DNA of 64,000 nt from assembly GCF_000058485.1 (NCBI RefSeq), contig NC_008278.1, positions 2,536,962-2,600,961 on the forward strand. Direction: 5' to 3'. Under the pieces are notes generated by a model. That model saw only the letters and a program-made list of their open reading frames with translations, was not told the origin of the DNA and made no database searches. Of the stretch, positions 57,274 to 64,000 are shown piece after piece. Position numbers and translations under genes: made by a program. The DNA is from Frankia alni ACN14a (GTDB taxonomy: Bacteria > Actinomycetota > Actinomycetes > Frankiales > Frankiaceae). Position 1 is the stretch's first letter. Every line of letters starts with the position of its first letter.

Positions 57274-57425
57274 GGGCTGAGCCCTTCTGTAGGACCGGGG
57301 TGGCCGGGTGGACGACGGCGGCGGCGCACGCCGTTCGCCGGCGATGCGTCCCACAGCCCGGAACCGTAGCCACCCCCACCGACAGTTTTCGCCAGGCTGC
57401 GCCGGCGACATCGGCCCCGGTCGGG

Positions 57426-59039
57426 TCAGCGCGGCCCGCGTGCTCCCCCCGACCCGCCGCCAGGGCGCCGCCCGGGGTCGTCGCCGGGTGCTGGGCCGGT
57501 CGCCGACGCCGCCGCCGGCCCGCCGGTGAGGCGCCGCGAGTCCGGATGCGGCGGCGGTGGCGCATCCAGACAGCAGTGGCTCCACCGCGGCACCGGGGTG
57601 AGCGGTTCCCGCGGCGCGGCGGGGCGGGTCGCCGCGTCCGCCGTGGCCGGCCGGGGCGGGTTGCGGATGGTCAGTGCGGCGATGACGCCGCCGAGCGCGC
57701 ACAGCCCGGCCGCGAGGAGCACCGCGGTGTGGAAGCCGCGGGAGAACTCCGCCGGGCGCAGGTAGGACGCGCCGGTGATGCCGGCGGCGGCCGGCAGGAC
57801 CGCGACGGCGATCAGACCGGCCGCGCGGGCCACGTCGTTGTTCACCGCCGAGGCGATGCCCGCATGCCGCGCGGGCACGGCGGACAGGGCGGTCGAGGTC
57901 AGCGGCGCCACCGTCACGGCCAGGCCCAGGCCGAACACGGCCACGGCGGGTAGGACGTCGGTCAGGTAGCTCCCGGCCGCGTCTACTCGGCGCAGCAGCG
58001 CCAGGCCCACGCCGACGAGCACCGGCCCGACGCTCATCTGCAGCCGCGGGCCGATCCGGGCGGCGAGCGCCCCGGACCGGGCCGACAGCAGCAGCATGAT
58101 GACCGTCACGGGCAGCAGCGCGACCCCGGACCGCAGCGCGCTGTAGCCGCAGACCTGCTGGAGCTGGATCGGCAGCAGGAACAGGGTGCCGCCGAGCGCC
58201 GCGTAGACGGTGAAGGTCACCAGGTTCGTCGCGGCGAACTGGCGGGCGGCGAACAGCTCCAGCGGCAGCATCGGCGCCGGTGTCCGACGTTCCCAGCCGA
58301 CGAAGGCGACGAGCAGCAGCGCGCCGGCGACGAGGGCGACGAGCACGGGCGGCCCGGTCCAGCCGGCGCCCGGTCCCTCGATGAGCCCGTAGGTCAGCCC
58401 GACCAGGCCGAGGGTGACCAGCGCCCCGCCGACCACGTCGACCCGCCCACCGACCTGCGGGTCGCGGGACTCGGGCACGTGCCGCCAGGCCAGCACGATG
58501 ACCGCGGCGGCCACCGGCAGGTTGATCAGGAAGATCAGCCGCCACGACCAGACCTCGACCAGCCACCCGCCCAGGAACGGACCGACCGCGGTCGCCACCC
58601 CGCTGAGCCCCGACCAGGTGCCGATCGCCCGACTGCGGTCCTGCGGCGCGAAGCTCGCCTCCAGGATCGCCAGGCTGCCCGGGGTCAGCAGGGCAGCCCC
58701 CACCCCCTGCAGGGCACGGGAGCCGATGAGTACCGGCCCGCTCGGCGCCACAGCGCAGCCCATCGAGGCGACGACGAACCACACCACGCCGACGAGGAAC
58801 GTCCGACGCCGCCCGTAGCGGTCTCCGAGGTCCCCGGCGACCAGCAGCAGTCCGGCCAGGGTCAGGGTGTACCCGGTCACGACCCACTGCAGCGACGACA
58901 GGCCGGCGTGCAGGTCACGGCCGATCGCCGGCAGCGCGATACCCACCACGGTCGCGTCGATCGAGGCGATCGCCGAGCCGAGCACCGTGGCCGCAAGGAC
59001 CCACCGGCCGGCCGGGCTGTCGACCCGCAAGCCGTCCAT
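57426..59039 (-). CDS. DHA2-family MFS exporter
   Basis: A 537-residue transporter with about 14 TM helices. SIDATVVGIALPAIGRDLH at TM1, motif A GDLGDRYGRRRTF and motif C LSGVATAVGPFLGG place it with EmrB/QacA-type proton antiporters. The C-terminal 70 residues after the last helix are Pro/Gly/Arg-rich and cytoplasmic. The ATG has GGGAGG upstream. No regulator is adjacent. It is downstream of the glutamate-synthase-like gene by 23 bp, so co-transcription is possible. Confidence 0.9.
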   Translation of the reverse strand: MDGLRVDSPAGRWVLAATVLGSAIASIDATVVGIALPAIGRDLHAGLSSLQWVVTGYTLTLAGLLLVAGDLGDRYGRRRTFLVGVVWFVVASMGCAVAPSGPVLIGSRALQGVGAALLTPGSLAILEASFAPQDRSRAIGTWSGLSGVATAVGPFLGGWLVEVWSWRLIFLINLPVAAAVIVLAWRHVPESRDPQVGGRVDVVGGALVTLGLVGLTYGLIEGPGAGWTGPPVLVALVAGALLLVAFVGWERRTPAPMLPLELFAARQFAATNLVTFTVYAALGGTLFLLPIQLQQVCGYSALRSGVALLPVTVIMLLLSARSGALAARIGPRLQMSVGPVLVGVGLALLRRVDAAGSYLTDVLPAVAVFGLGLAVTVAPLTSTALSAVPARHAGIASAVNNDVARAAGLIAVAVLPAAAGITGASYLRPAEFSRGFHTAVLLAAGLCALGGVIAALTIRNPPRPATADAATRPAAPREPLTPVPRWSHCCLDAPPPPHPDSRRLTGGPAAASATGPAPGDDPGRRPGGGSGGARGPR

Positions 59040-59062
59040 CCGGCCACCTCCCGGCTCCCTGC

Positions 59063-60658
59063 CTACACCACGACCCGGAAGTGGTCGGGGTCGGCCGCGG
59101 CCCAGTCGACGGCCCAGCCCGCGGGCGGCTCGGCGAGCAGCTCGCCGGGCTCCAGCCAGGAGTAGAGCTCGGCGTAGCTGCGGGTGTCGGTGTGGGTGAG
59201 CCGGCGCATCAGCATCCCGGGATGCAGCTCGTCCGGGTGCGCACAGCCCAGTGAGGCCATGAGCTGCACGGCGGTGGCGACCGTGGCCTGCTGGTAGCGG
59301 CGAACCCGCTCGCCCTTGTCCGCGACGTCGAGGGCGCGGGCGCGGCGCGGATCCTGGGTGGCGACCCCGGTCGGGCAGGTGTTGGTGTGGCAGCGCAGCG
59401 CCTGGATGCAGCCGACCGCCATCATCATCGCGCGGGCCGAGTTGGTGTAGTCCGCGCCCTGCGCAAGCCGCTTGACGATGTCGGTGCCGGTGGCGACCTT
59501 GCCGCTCACCCCGATCCGGATCTGGTCTCGCAGCCCGACGCCGACCAGCGCGTTGTGCACCATGATCAGCCCCTCGGTGAGCGGGGTGCCGACGTTGTCC
59601 TCGTATTCCAGGGGCGCGGCACCGGTGCCGCCCTCGGAACCGTCGACGACGATGAAGTCCGGGGTGACGCCCTCAGCCAGCATCGCCCGGCAGATCGCGA
59701 GCAGCTCCCGGCGCGACCCCACGCACAGCTTGAACCCGGTCGGCTTGCCCCCGGCGAGTTCCCGCATCCGCGCCACGAACAGCACCAGTTCCCGCGGGGT
59801 GGCGAACACCCGGTGCCCCGGCGGACTCTCGCAGGTCACCCCGGCCGGCACGCCGCGGGCCGCGGCGATCTCGGCGCTGACCTTCGCCGCGGGCAGGATG
59901 CCGCCGAGCCCCGGCTTCGCGCCCTGGCTCAGCTTGAGCTCCACCATTTTCACGGCCGGCAACGCCGCCTTGTCCTTGAACATCGCCGGGTCGAAGTCGC
60001 CGTCCCGGGTGCGCGCGCCGAAGTAGCCGCTGCCGATCTCCCAGACGAGATCGGCGCCGTAGCGCAGGTGATGGTCGGTCAGCCCGCCCTCGCCGGTGTC
60101 GTGGGCGAACCCCCCGGCGGCGGCCCCACGGTTCATCGCCAGCACCGCGTTGCCGGACAGCGAGCCGAAGCTCATCGCGGAGACGTTGAGCAGGGCGATG
60201 TCGTACGGCTGGGTGCAGTCCGGGCCGCCGACGCGCACCCGCGGTGGCGGTGCGTCCGGTGGGACGGGGACCGGGACGGTCGTGTGCGGCAGGAACTCGT
60301 AGCCGACGGCGTTGACGTCCCGCTCGGTGCCGAAGGCCTGATCGCTGTGGATGCCCTTGGCCCGCTCGTAGATCGTCGTGCGGATCTCCCGATCGAACGG
60401 ACGGCCGTCGACGTTGCGCTCGACGAAGTACTGCTGGATCTCGGGCCGGATGCTCTCCAGCAGGAAGCGGAAGTGCCCGGCCACCGGGTAGGTGCGCAGG
60501 ATCGCGTGCCGGCGCTGGACGACGTCGTGGACCGCGAGCGCCAGCAGCGCGGCGAACACCGCGACCGCCACCCACCAGCCCGCCGACCAGAACAGCGCGG
60601 CGACCAGCGCCGCCGCGGTGAGTATGGCCAAGCCCGACAGCATCCCCAGCGGGAACAT
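59063..60658 (-). CDS. FMN-binding glutamate-synthase-family membrane protein
   Basis: A 531-residue protein. One or two hydrophobic helices (residues about 5-45) precede a GltB2-type TIM barrel: NVSAMSFGSLSGNAVLAMN, GGLTDHHLRYGADLVWEIG, LSQGAKPGLGGILPAAKV, VDGSEGGTGAAPLEYEDN and the Fe-S Cys cluster CIQALRCHTNTCPTGVA. This matches the stand-alone FMN-binding glutamate synthase family. It lacks the glutaminase domain, so an authentic glutamate synthase reaction is unproven. The ATG follows GGAGAGG. The promoter side (60659-60914) has no gene. Confidence 0.88.
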   Translation of the reverse strand: MFPLGMLSGLAILTAAALVAALFWSAGWWVAVAVFAALLALAVHDVVQRRHAILRTYPVAGHFRFLLESIRPEIQQYFVERNVDGRPFDREIRTTIYERAKGIHSDQAFGTERDVNAVGYEFLPHTTVPVPVPPDAPPPRVRVGGPDCTQPYDIALLNVSAMSFGSLSGNAVLAMNRGAAAGGFAHDTGEGGLTDHHLRYGADLVWEIGSGYFGARTRDGDFDPAMFKDKAALPAVKMVELKLSQGAKPGLGGILPAAKVSAEIAAARGVPAGVTCESPPGHRVFATPRELVLFVARMRELAGGKPTGFKLCVGSRRELLAICRAMLAEGVTPDFIVVDGSEGGTGAAPLEYEDNVGTPLTEGLIMVHNALVGVGLRDQIRIGVSGKVATGTDIVKRLAQGADYTNSARAMMMAVGCIQALRCHTNTCPTGVATQDPRRARALDVADKGERVRRYQQATVATAVQLMASLGCAHPDELHPGMLMRRLTHTDTRSYAELYSWLEPGELLAEPPAGWAVDWAAADPDHFRVVV

Positions 60659-60914
60659 CGCGCGTCCTCTCCTGCGCCGCCGCCGAGCGGCGCGGGGGCC
60701 GGCCGAGAGCCACCCCGAGGTTTCGCGCCGTCGCGACGGGTTCGACGCTATACGCCGCGACAGTCAGGCCTGCTCCGATTCGCTCCGCGCATCGGGGGTG
60801 CGCCGCTACGCCCAGCTCGGACGTCCCGCCCGACTCGACCGGCCGCGATCCGTGGCGGCGGGGCGCAGGGGAGACGCCAGCGTCAGGCGTGAGGTCGCGT
60901 GGCCGCTGCCGACG

Positions 60915-61054
60915 TCAGCCGGTGACGAAGCAGAACTCGTTGCTCTCCGGGTCGGCCAGGACGAGGACGCCGCTGGTGTCGTCCTCGACCACGTCGCCGA
61001 GGTGGGTGGCGCCGAGGGCTTCGGCCGCCGCGGCGGCGCGCCCAGCAGCGCGGA
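60915..61054 (-). pseudogene. C-terminal remnant of a VOC/glyoxalase protein
   Basis: The minus-strand frame ending at 60915 reads as the last beta-alpha unit of a VOC protein (EALGATHLGDVVEDDTSG, then LADPESNEFCFVTG), with no start or N-terminal half. Upstream the frame runs into the unrelated gene at 61055. It looks like a gene truncated when the neighbouring 61-63 kb segment was acquired. Confidence 0.65.
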
Positions 61055-61600
61055 CTAGAACCTGAGTCCTCGCATCGTACGGATCTGATGACCAACAAGG
61101 CGCATAAAAGCGCGGAGCCGCTCGGCTGTCACAGAATCGTCTTCCGGGATGGAAGTCAATTGGCCTTGGAGGTTCTCATCCCACACCGCCGCGGCGAGAC
61201 GGACGGTGGGACGCAGCAGACGTGGCTGCGGGTTTCGTACGAGGCACACCACAATGTTCTGCAGCCGGGAACGATACGCTTCGATGTCGACGGAATTTGC
61301 GATTCGAGACATCAGCTTCGATTTCATGTATCCCGACCGAAAACACCACGGATCGGCTTCGAGGAACAGGACTGCCGTCTCCAGCTCCGTCGGAGCACCG
61401 GCTCGGAGGGCGGCTGCGGCAGCCTCGAAAGGCGCATAGTAGTCTCTTACCGATGCTTTGAAGAGGCCGGCCTTCTGTTCCCATCTCCGCCATGATTCCT
61501 GGTCGAGGTTGCGCAGGGCACACAGTGTTCTGACCTCAGCTCGAAGCCCTTCCAGTGCCTGGGCGTCAGTTGCGATGCGATCCGTCGAAAAAAGGGTCAA
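61055..61600 (-). CDS. Hypothetical protein, lower-GC patch
   Basis: A 181-residue mainly helical protein. A conserved-looking segment EADPWCFRSGYMKSKLM sits in the middle, followed by another helical part. I cannot assign a function. The TTG start overlaps the stop of the small membrane protein upstream (TTGA) and has AAGGA nine bases upstream, so the two are coupled. Codon use is less extreme in GC than its neighbours. It abuts the VOC remnant at its 3' end. Confidence 0.65.
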   Translation of the reverse strand: MTLFSTDRIATDAQALEGLRAEVRTLCALRNLDQESWRRWEQKAGLFKASVRDYYAPFEAAAAALRAGAPTELETAVLFLEADPWCFRSGYMKSKLMSRIANSVDIEAYRSRLQNIVVCLVRNPQPRLLRPTVRLAAAVWDENLQGQLTSIPEDDSVTAERLRAFMRLVGHQIRTMRGLRF

Positions 61601-61995
61601 TCCGCATCCTTGTGTTTGGTGGAATTCTGGTGTCGCGCTGGGTTCCTGCTGTCGCCGTCGTGCGCGGAGTCAGCTGCGGAAGGCGGTGACGGGCGTTCTT
61701 CGGCCGCTGTCGAGGACTGATTACGCGGGCCCTCGCTCCATCCTTGCCAGATCCAGACGCACAGGGCTGCAACGATGAGAACCATGCCCGCTGCGAAAGG
61801 GACGATCGATGTCCAACGTCGCCCTCCAGGCGAGAGCTCGACCTGATTGAGTGCCAGGCCGGCACACAGAAATGCCCTCGCGAGCGATGTCGATCTCCGG
61901 GCTCCACCGACAATGGGTCGCCCTCGGATCACCTCGATGAGAGAGTAAAGAGCGACCGCGCCAAGTACGGGCGACAGCCCAAGGGTGTACGCCAT
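61597..61995 (-). CDS. Small membrane protein, hypothetical
   Basis: A 132-residue protein with two or three hydrophobic stretches (residues about 4-22, 40-55 and 65-84) and a polar, Ser/Asp/His-rich C-terminal tail. No family is recognised. It is coupled to the downstream hypothetical gene by a four-base overlap, suggesting a two-gene unit, possibly a membrane/cytoplasmic pair. Confidence 0.6.
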   Translation of the reverse strand: MAYTLGLSPVLGAVALYSLIEVIRGRPIVGGARRSTSLARAFLCAGLALNQVELSPGGRRWTSIVPFAAGMVLIVAALCVWIWQGWSEGPRNQSSTAAEERPSPPSAADSAHDGDSRNPARHQNSTKHKDAD

Positions 61996-62106
61996 CCCAC
62001 CAGTATGGCCCGTCGGCGGCGCGGCGCGGACCGAATTCCCATGTAGACGAGGCCGGCAGACTCGGCGTTGTCGTCGCCTTGGGATTGCAATGCTGCTGTG
62101 ATGCGT

Positions 62107-62496
62107 CTAGCCGGACCTTCGGACGCGTTCCAACACCCAGTCCGGCACGGCTGGTGGACCCTGTTCGACGGTGCCCATCCAGCCGATTCCATGTCGATCG
62201 AGTACAAGACGGAAAGCCCTCCAGTCGAGGGGCTCCTCGACGAACTGAGATACTAGTTCGAAGGCCATTTCCGCTGGCGATTCGAGGGAATCATCATCGC
62301 TGTTCCTCGGATTTCTGTGAACCTCCCACCTGACTCCGACCAGCACGTCTCGGCTGACGTATGACCAGCTTCGAAAGACGACGCAGACCGCTGAAGCCTC
62401 GCTCTCACCGTCAAGCCAGCTGGCAAGTGAGTTGCCCGCTGATTGCGGGTCGACCAGCGCGGCCTGCAGTGCCACCAGAACTTCGTGTGCCCGCAC
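62107..62496 (-). CDS. Hypothetical protein (small, acidic)
   Basis: A 129-residue protein without a recognised domain. The middle is beta-strand-like (ASAVCVVFRSWSY), and the end is helical with DWRAFRLVLDRHGIGWMG. A strong ribosome-binding site (GAAGGAAGGG) before the GTG supports it as a real gene. Size, acidity and neighbourhood would suit an immunity-type protein, but there is no direct evidence. Confidence 0.6.
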   Translation of the reverse strand: MRAHEVLVALQAALVDPQSAGNSLASWLDGESEASAVCVVFRSWSYVSRDVLVGVRWEVHRNPRNSDDDSLESPAEMAFELVSQFVEEPLDWRAFRLVLDRHGIGWMGTVEQGPPAVPDWVLERVRRSG

Positions 62497-62794
62497 CGGA
62501 AGCCCTTCCTTCTCTGAACGGGTAAGTGGCTGCTAGTGTTCAGTTCTGTTGGTGAGGGCTGCCTTTTCTGGGCTCTTTGCCTGTCGATTCCATCTCCCTT
62601 GCATCCCTTCGCCGGGTCTCCGTGGCGGCACAACAAGATCGTGGCTGCATTGTATCGGCGTCGTTTGCAGATGTCGTGGACAGGCGATTCGATCAGTATA
62701 GCGGGATCCGGCCTGCTTACGCCGTGGTTGCGGCAACTGCTGCGGGATCCGCCGTGGCTGACCGTGCCGTCCACGGGGGCCGGCTCGCCGGAGG
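62497..62794. other. 298-bp intergenic region with no supported gene
   Basis: Plus-strand frames here are open but Arg/Ala-rich with no family features, and they extend antisense over the PH-domain gene. The lower GC and the sequence around 62530-62700 look like remnant or regulatory DNA. Nothing specific is recognised. Confidence 0.5.
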
Positions 62795-63268
62795 TCAGTG
62801 CGGCGTCGGTGGTTCCTGCACCTGGCGCCGTTCCGTGAGGAGTGATTCGAGGTCCGAGAAGACAGCCTCCATGAATCCAGCCCGCCGCAACATCATGCTG
62901 ATGTTCGACCGCACGATCGCCGAACACCGGATTTCGGGTCGGCCGGCGGGCTGGACGTAGATTCGATCGTCGAGTCGAAGGCCTGCTATCTCGCTCCAGC
63001 GAAGCCGGTAGGATCTCAGTGGATTCCTGATCGTCAGGGATGTCTCGGTTGCGATTACGCAGGCGTGAACCCCGGTACGCCAGATGAAGGTCGCCCCCGC
63101 AAGATACACAAAGGGCATGGTGCAGGAGTACTCGCTCGGAAACTCATGTACCATGTGCCTGCTGTCGACGCCGGCAATAACCGCTGTCAACGCTGTACAC
63201 AGACCCGCGAACCACGATGTTGAGAGGCTGCGAAAGACGTGAGCACCTGCGTCCCTCGACTTTCGCAC
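62795..63268 (-). CDS. Bacterial PH-like (bPH6-type) membrane protein
   Basis: A 157-residue protein. Two hydrophobic helices (residues about 15-33 and 48-66) precede a PH-like domain with the signature ETSLTIRNPLRSYRLRWSEI. Such TM-TM-PH proteins are common and poorly understood in actinobacteria. The GTG at 63268 follows AGAGGGGG. It belongs to the lower-GC block of small genes on the minus strand. The last 25 residues are polar. Confidence 0.7.
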   Translation of the reverse strand: MRKSRDAGAHVFRSLSTSWFAGLCTALTAVIAGVDSRHMVHEFPSEYSCTMPFVYLAGATFIWRTGVHACVIATETSLTIRNPLRSYRLRWSEIAGLRLDDRIYVQPAGRPEIRCSAIVRSNISMMLRRAGFMEAVFSDLESLLTERRQVQEPPTPH

Positions 63269-63326
63269 CCGACCCCCTCTGGTCCGCTCCCGGGTCTCGG
63301 ATGCGTCGATCACGATCGGCAGACGG

Positions 63327-64000
63327 TCAGCTCGGCTGCCGAGCCTCACCGTCGACAGCGGCCAACTCGGCAAAAGCCGCCTGGAAGATCTGGGCGAAGG
63401 CCGCGGCGGCGGCACGGCCGAAGAGCTGTCGGTGGTAGCCGAACGCGAGGTGAAGACCGGCGCCGTACCTGGTCGCGCCGATGAACAGCCCCTGGGGCAT
63501 GCCGGCGGTGCCGGTGAAGAAGACCGAGGAGATCTTCGGGTTGTCGGAGGCGATGGCGGCGAGCGGCCCGAGGTTGCTGACGGCGGCGGAGGGGGTGATG
63601 AGCGGGCGCGCCGTGCGCACCCCCCACCGCAGCAGCGACCCTCGCCAGGGTCCGGGGATCCGTGCGGTGGTGGCCGCGCCGACCCTGCCGGCGACTCCCG
63701 CGATGGCGGGCGCGGCGGACTCCTGCTTCGCGCGCTCGGTCTGATCGACGATCCGGACAGCCAGTCTGACCAGGTCCGCCCGGTCGGCCGGCTCGCTGAC
63801 AATCACCACCTGGCCGGTGTTGTTGCCACTCGTGCCGGGAGCGATTCCCAGACTGATGGGCATTCTGACGCGCAGTGTCCCGGCTTCCCCGCCGCGCCGA
63901 CGGTTCCACCGGTCGATGGCGAGATGGGCCGCCGCGACGAGCAGGTCGTTGACGGTCATCCGACGACCGCCGGGCAGCAGCACGCGCCGCGCGGGCACCG
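63327..64000 (-). CDS. Condensation/WS-DGAT-superfamily acyltransferase, C-terminal part, cut by window edge
   Basis: About 224 residues are visible. TVNDLLVAAAHLAIDRWN, the strand VRMPISLG, and the SNLGPL segment are the C-terminal subdomain of CoA-dependent acyltransferases of the condensation or wax-ester-synthase/DGAT type. The HHxxxD active site would lie upstream, outside the window. It may acylate a glycerolipid, alcohol or polyketide. A GTG at 63998 exists, but the domain demands a longer protein. Confidence 0.7.
   Translation of the reverse strand, partial: VPARRVLLPGGRRMTVNDLLVAAAHLAIDRWNRRRGGEAGTLRVRMPISLGIAPGTSGNNTGQVVIVSEPADRADLVRLAVRIVDQTERAKQESAAPAIAGVAGRVGAATTARIPGPWRGSLLRWGVRTARPLITPSAAVSNLGPLAAIASDNPKISSVFFTGTAGMPQGLFIGATRYGAGLHLAFGYHRQLFGRAAAAAFAQIFQAAFAELAAVDGEARQPS

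Noticed and set aside
62577-62960. A 127-codon plus frame
   Set aside because: It has no recognisable domain and runs antisense over the better-supported PH-like gene.

Overview
The window is very high-GC actinobacterial chromosome. Nearly every codon ends in G or C, GTG starts are frequent, and many genes overlap by 1 to 17 bases. The gene set (aerobic cobalamin genes with a CobI-CobJ fusion, RamB next to aceA/aceB, biotin-dependent acyl-CoA carboxylase, DUF3710, DUF5925 AAA ATPase) fits a Frankia-like or related soil actinomycete. The genus is inferred from overall character and was not tested by a search. No rRNA, tRNA, CRISPR array or intact insertion sequence was recognised.

Layout. 0-5.5 kb: C-terminal part of an aKG-HExxH (HEXXH-motif) protein, an FAD monooxygenase, a MerR/aldo-keto reductase pair with a textbook MerR promoter, and an OmpR-type regulator whose receiver has lost its phosphorylation residues. 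5.7-15.4 kb: aerobic corrin genes, with cobN on the minus strand, cobG-cobH-cobIJ on the plus strand, and cobM-cobK on the minus strand. 15.6-18.9 kb: two convergent, overlapping, related polysaccharide-polymerase-like membrane proteins. 19.2-23.3 kb: TetR, DUF3710, NADAR, DUF5925-AAA and SRPBCC genes. 23.6-28.0 kb: an acyl-CoA carboxylase operon (carboxyltransferase, then biotin carboxylase-BCCP). 28.1-35.3 kb: an APH-kinase-like/TIR fusion, a 909-bp intergenic region with two copies of a palindromic element, a UbiA-type prenyltransferase-like protein, and an XRE-NTPase-TPR (STAND) protein. This is the stretch most suggestive of a conflict or signalling system.

35.5-41.7 kb: DUF3616, PfkB kinase, AraC with DUF2000 and a short Nudix protein, and a two-RCK potassium channel protein. 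41.9-46.6 kb: glyoxylate shunt (ramB divergent from aceA-aceB). 46.8-49.3 kb: a LuxE-like ligase plus LuxC-like acyl reductase operon. 49.5-54.0 kb: TetR and DHA2 exporter with two operators that overlap two promoters, then an acyl-CoA dehydrogenase/hydrolase operon. 54.4-60.7 kb: secreted CocE/S15 hydrolase, P-loop kinase, VOC protein, second DHA2 exporter, and a membrane FMN-binding glutamate-synthase-like protein. 60.9-63.3 kb: a lower-GC patch with a VOC gene remnant and four small unassigned genes. The window ends inside an acyltransferase of the condensation/WS-DGAT superfamily.

Two themes run through the window. Short in-frame tandem DNA repeats (9, 15 or 18 bp) expand low-complexity linkers in many unrelated proteins. 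Perfect inverted repeats sit between many convergent gene pairs and look like bidirectional terminators. Metabolically, the glyoxylate shunt, acyl-CoA carboxylase, acyl-CoA dehydrogenase and B12 synthesis together suit growth on acetate, fatty acids or branched-chain carbon.
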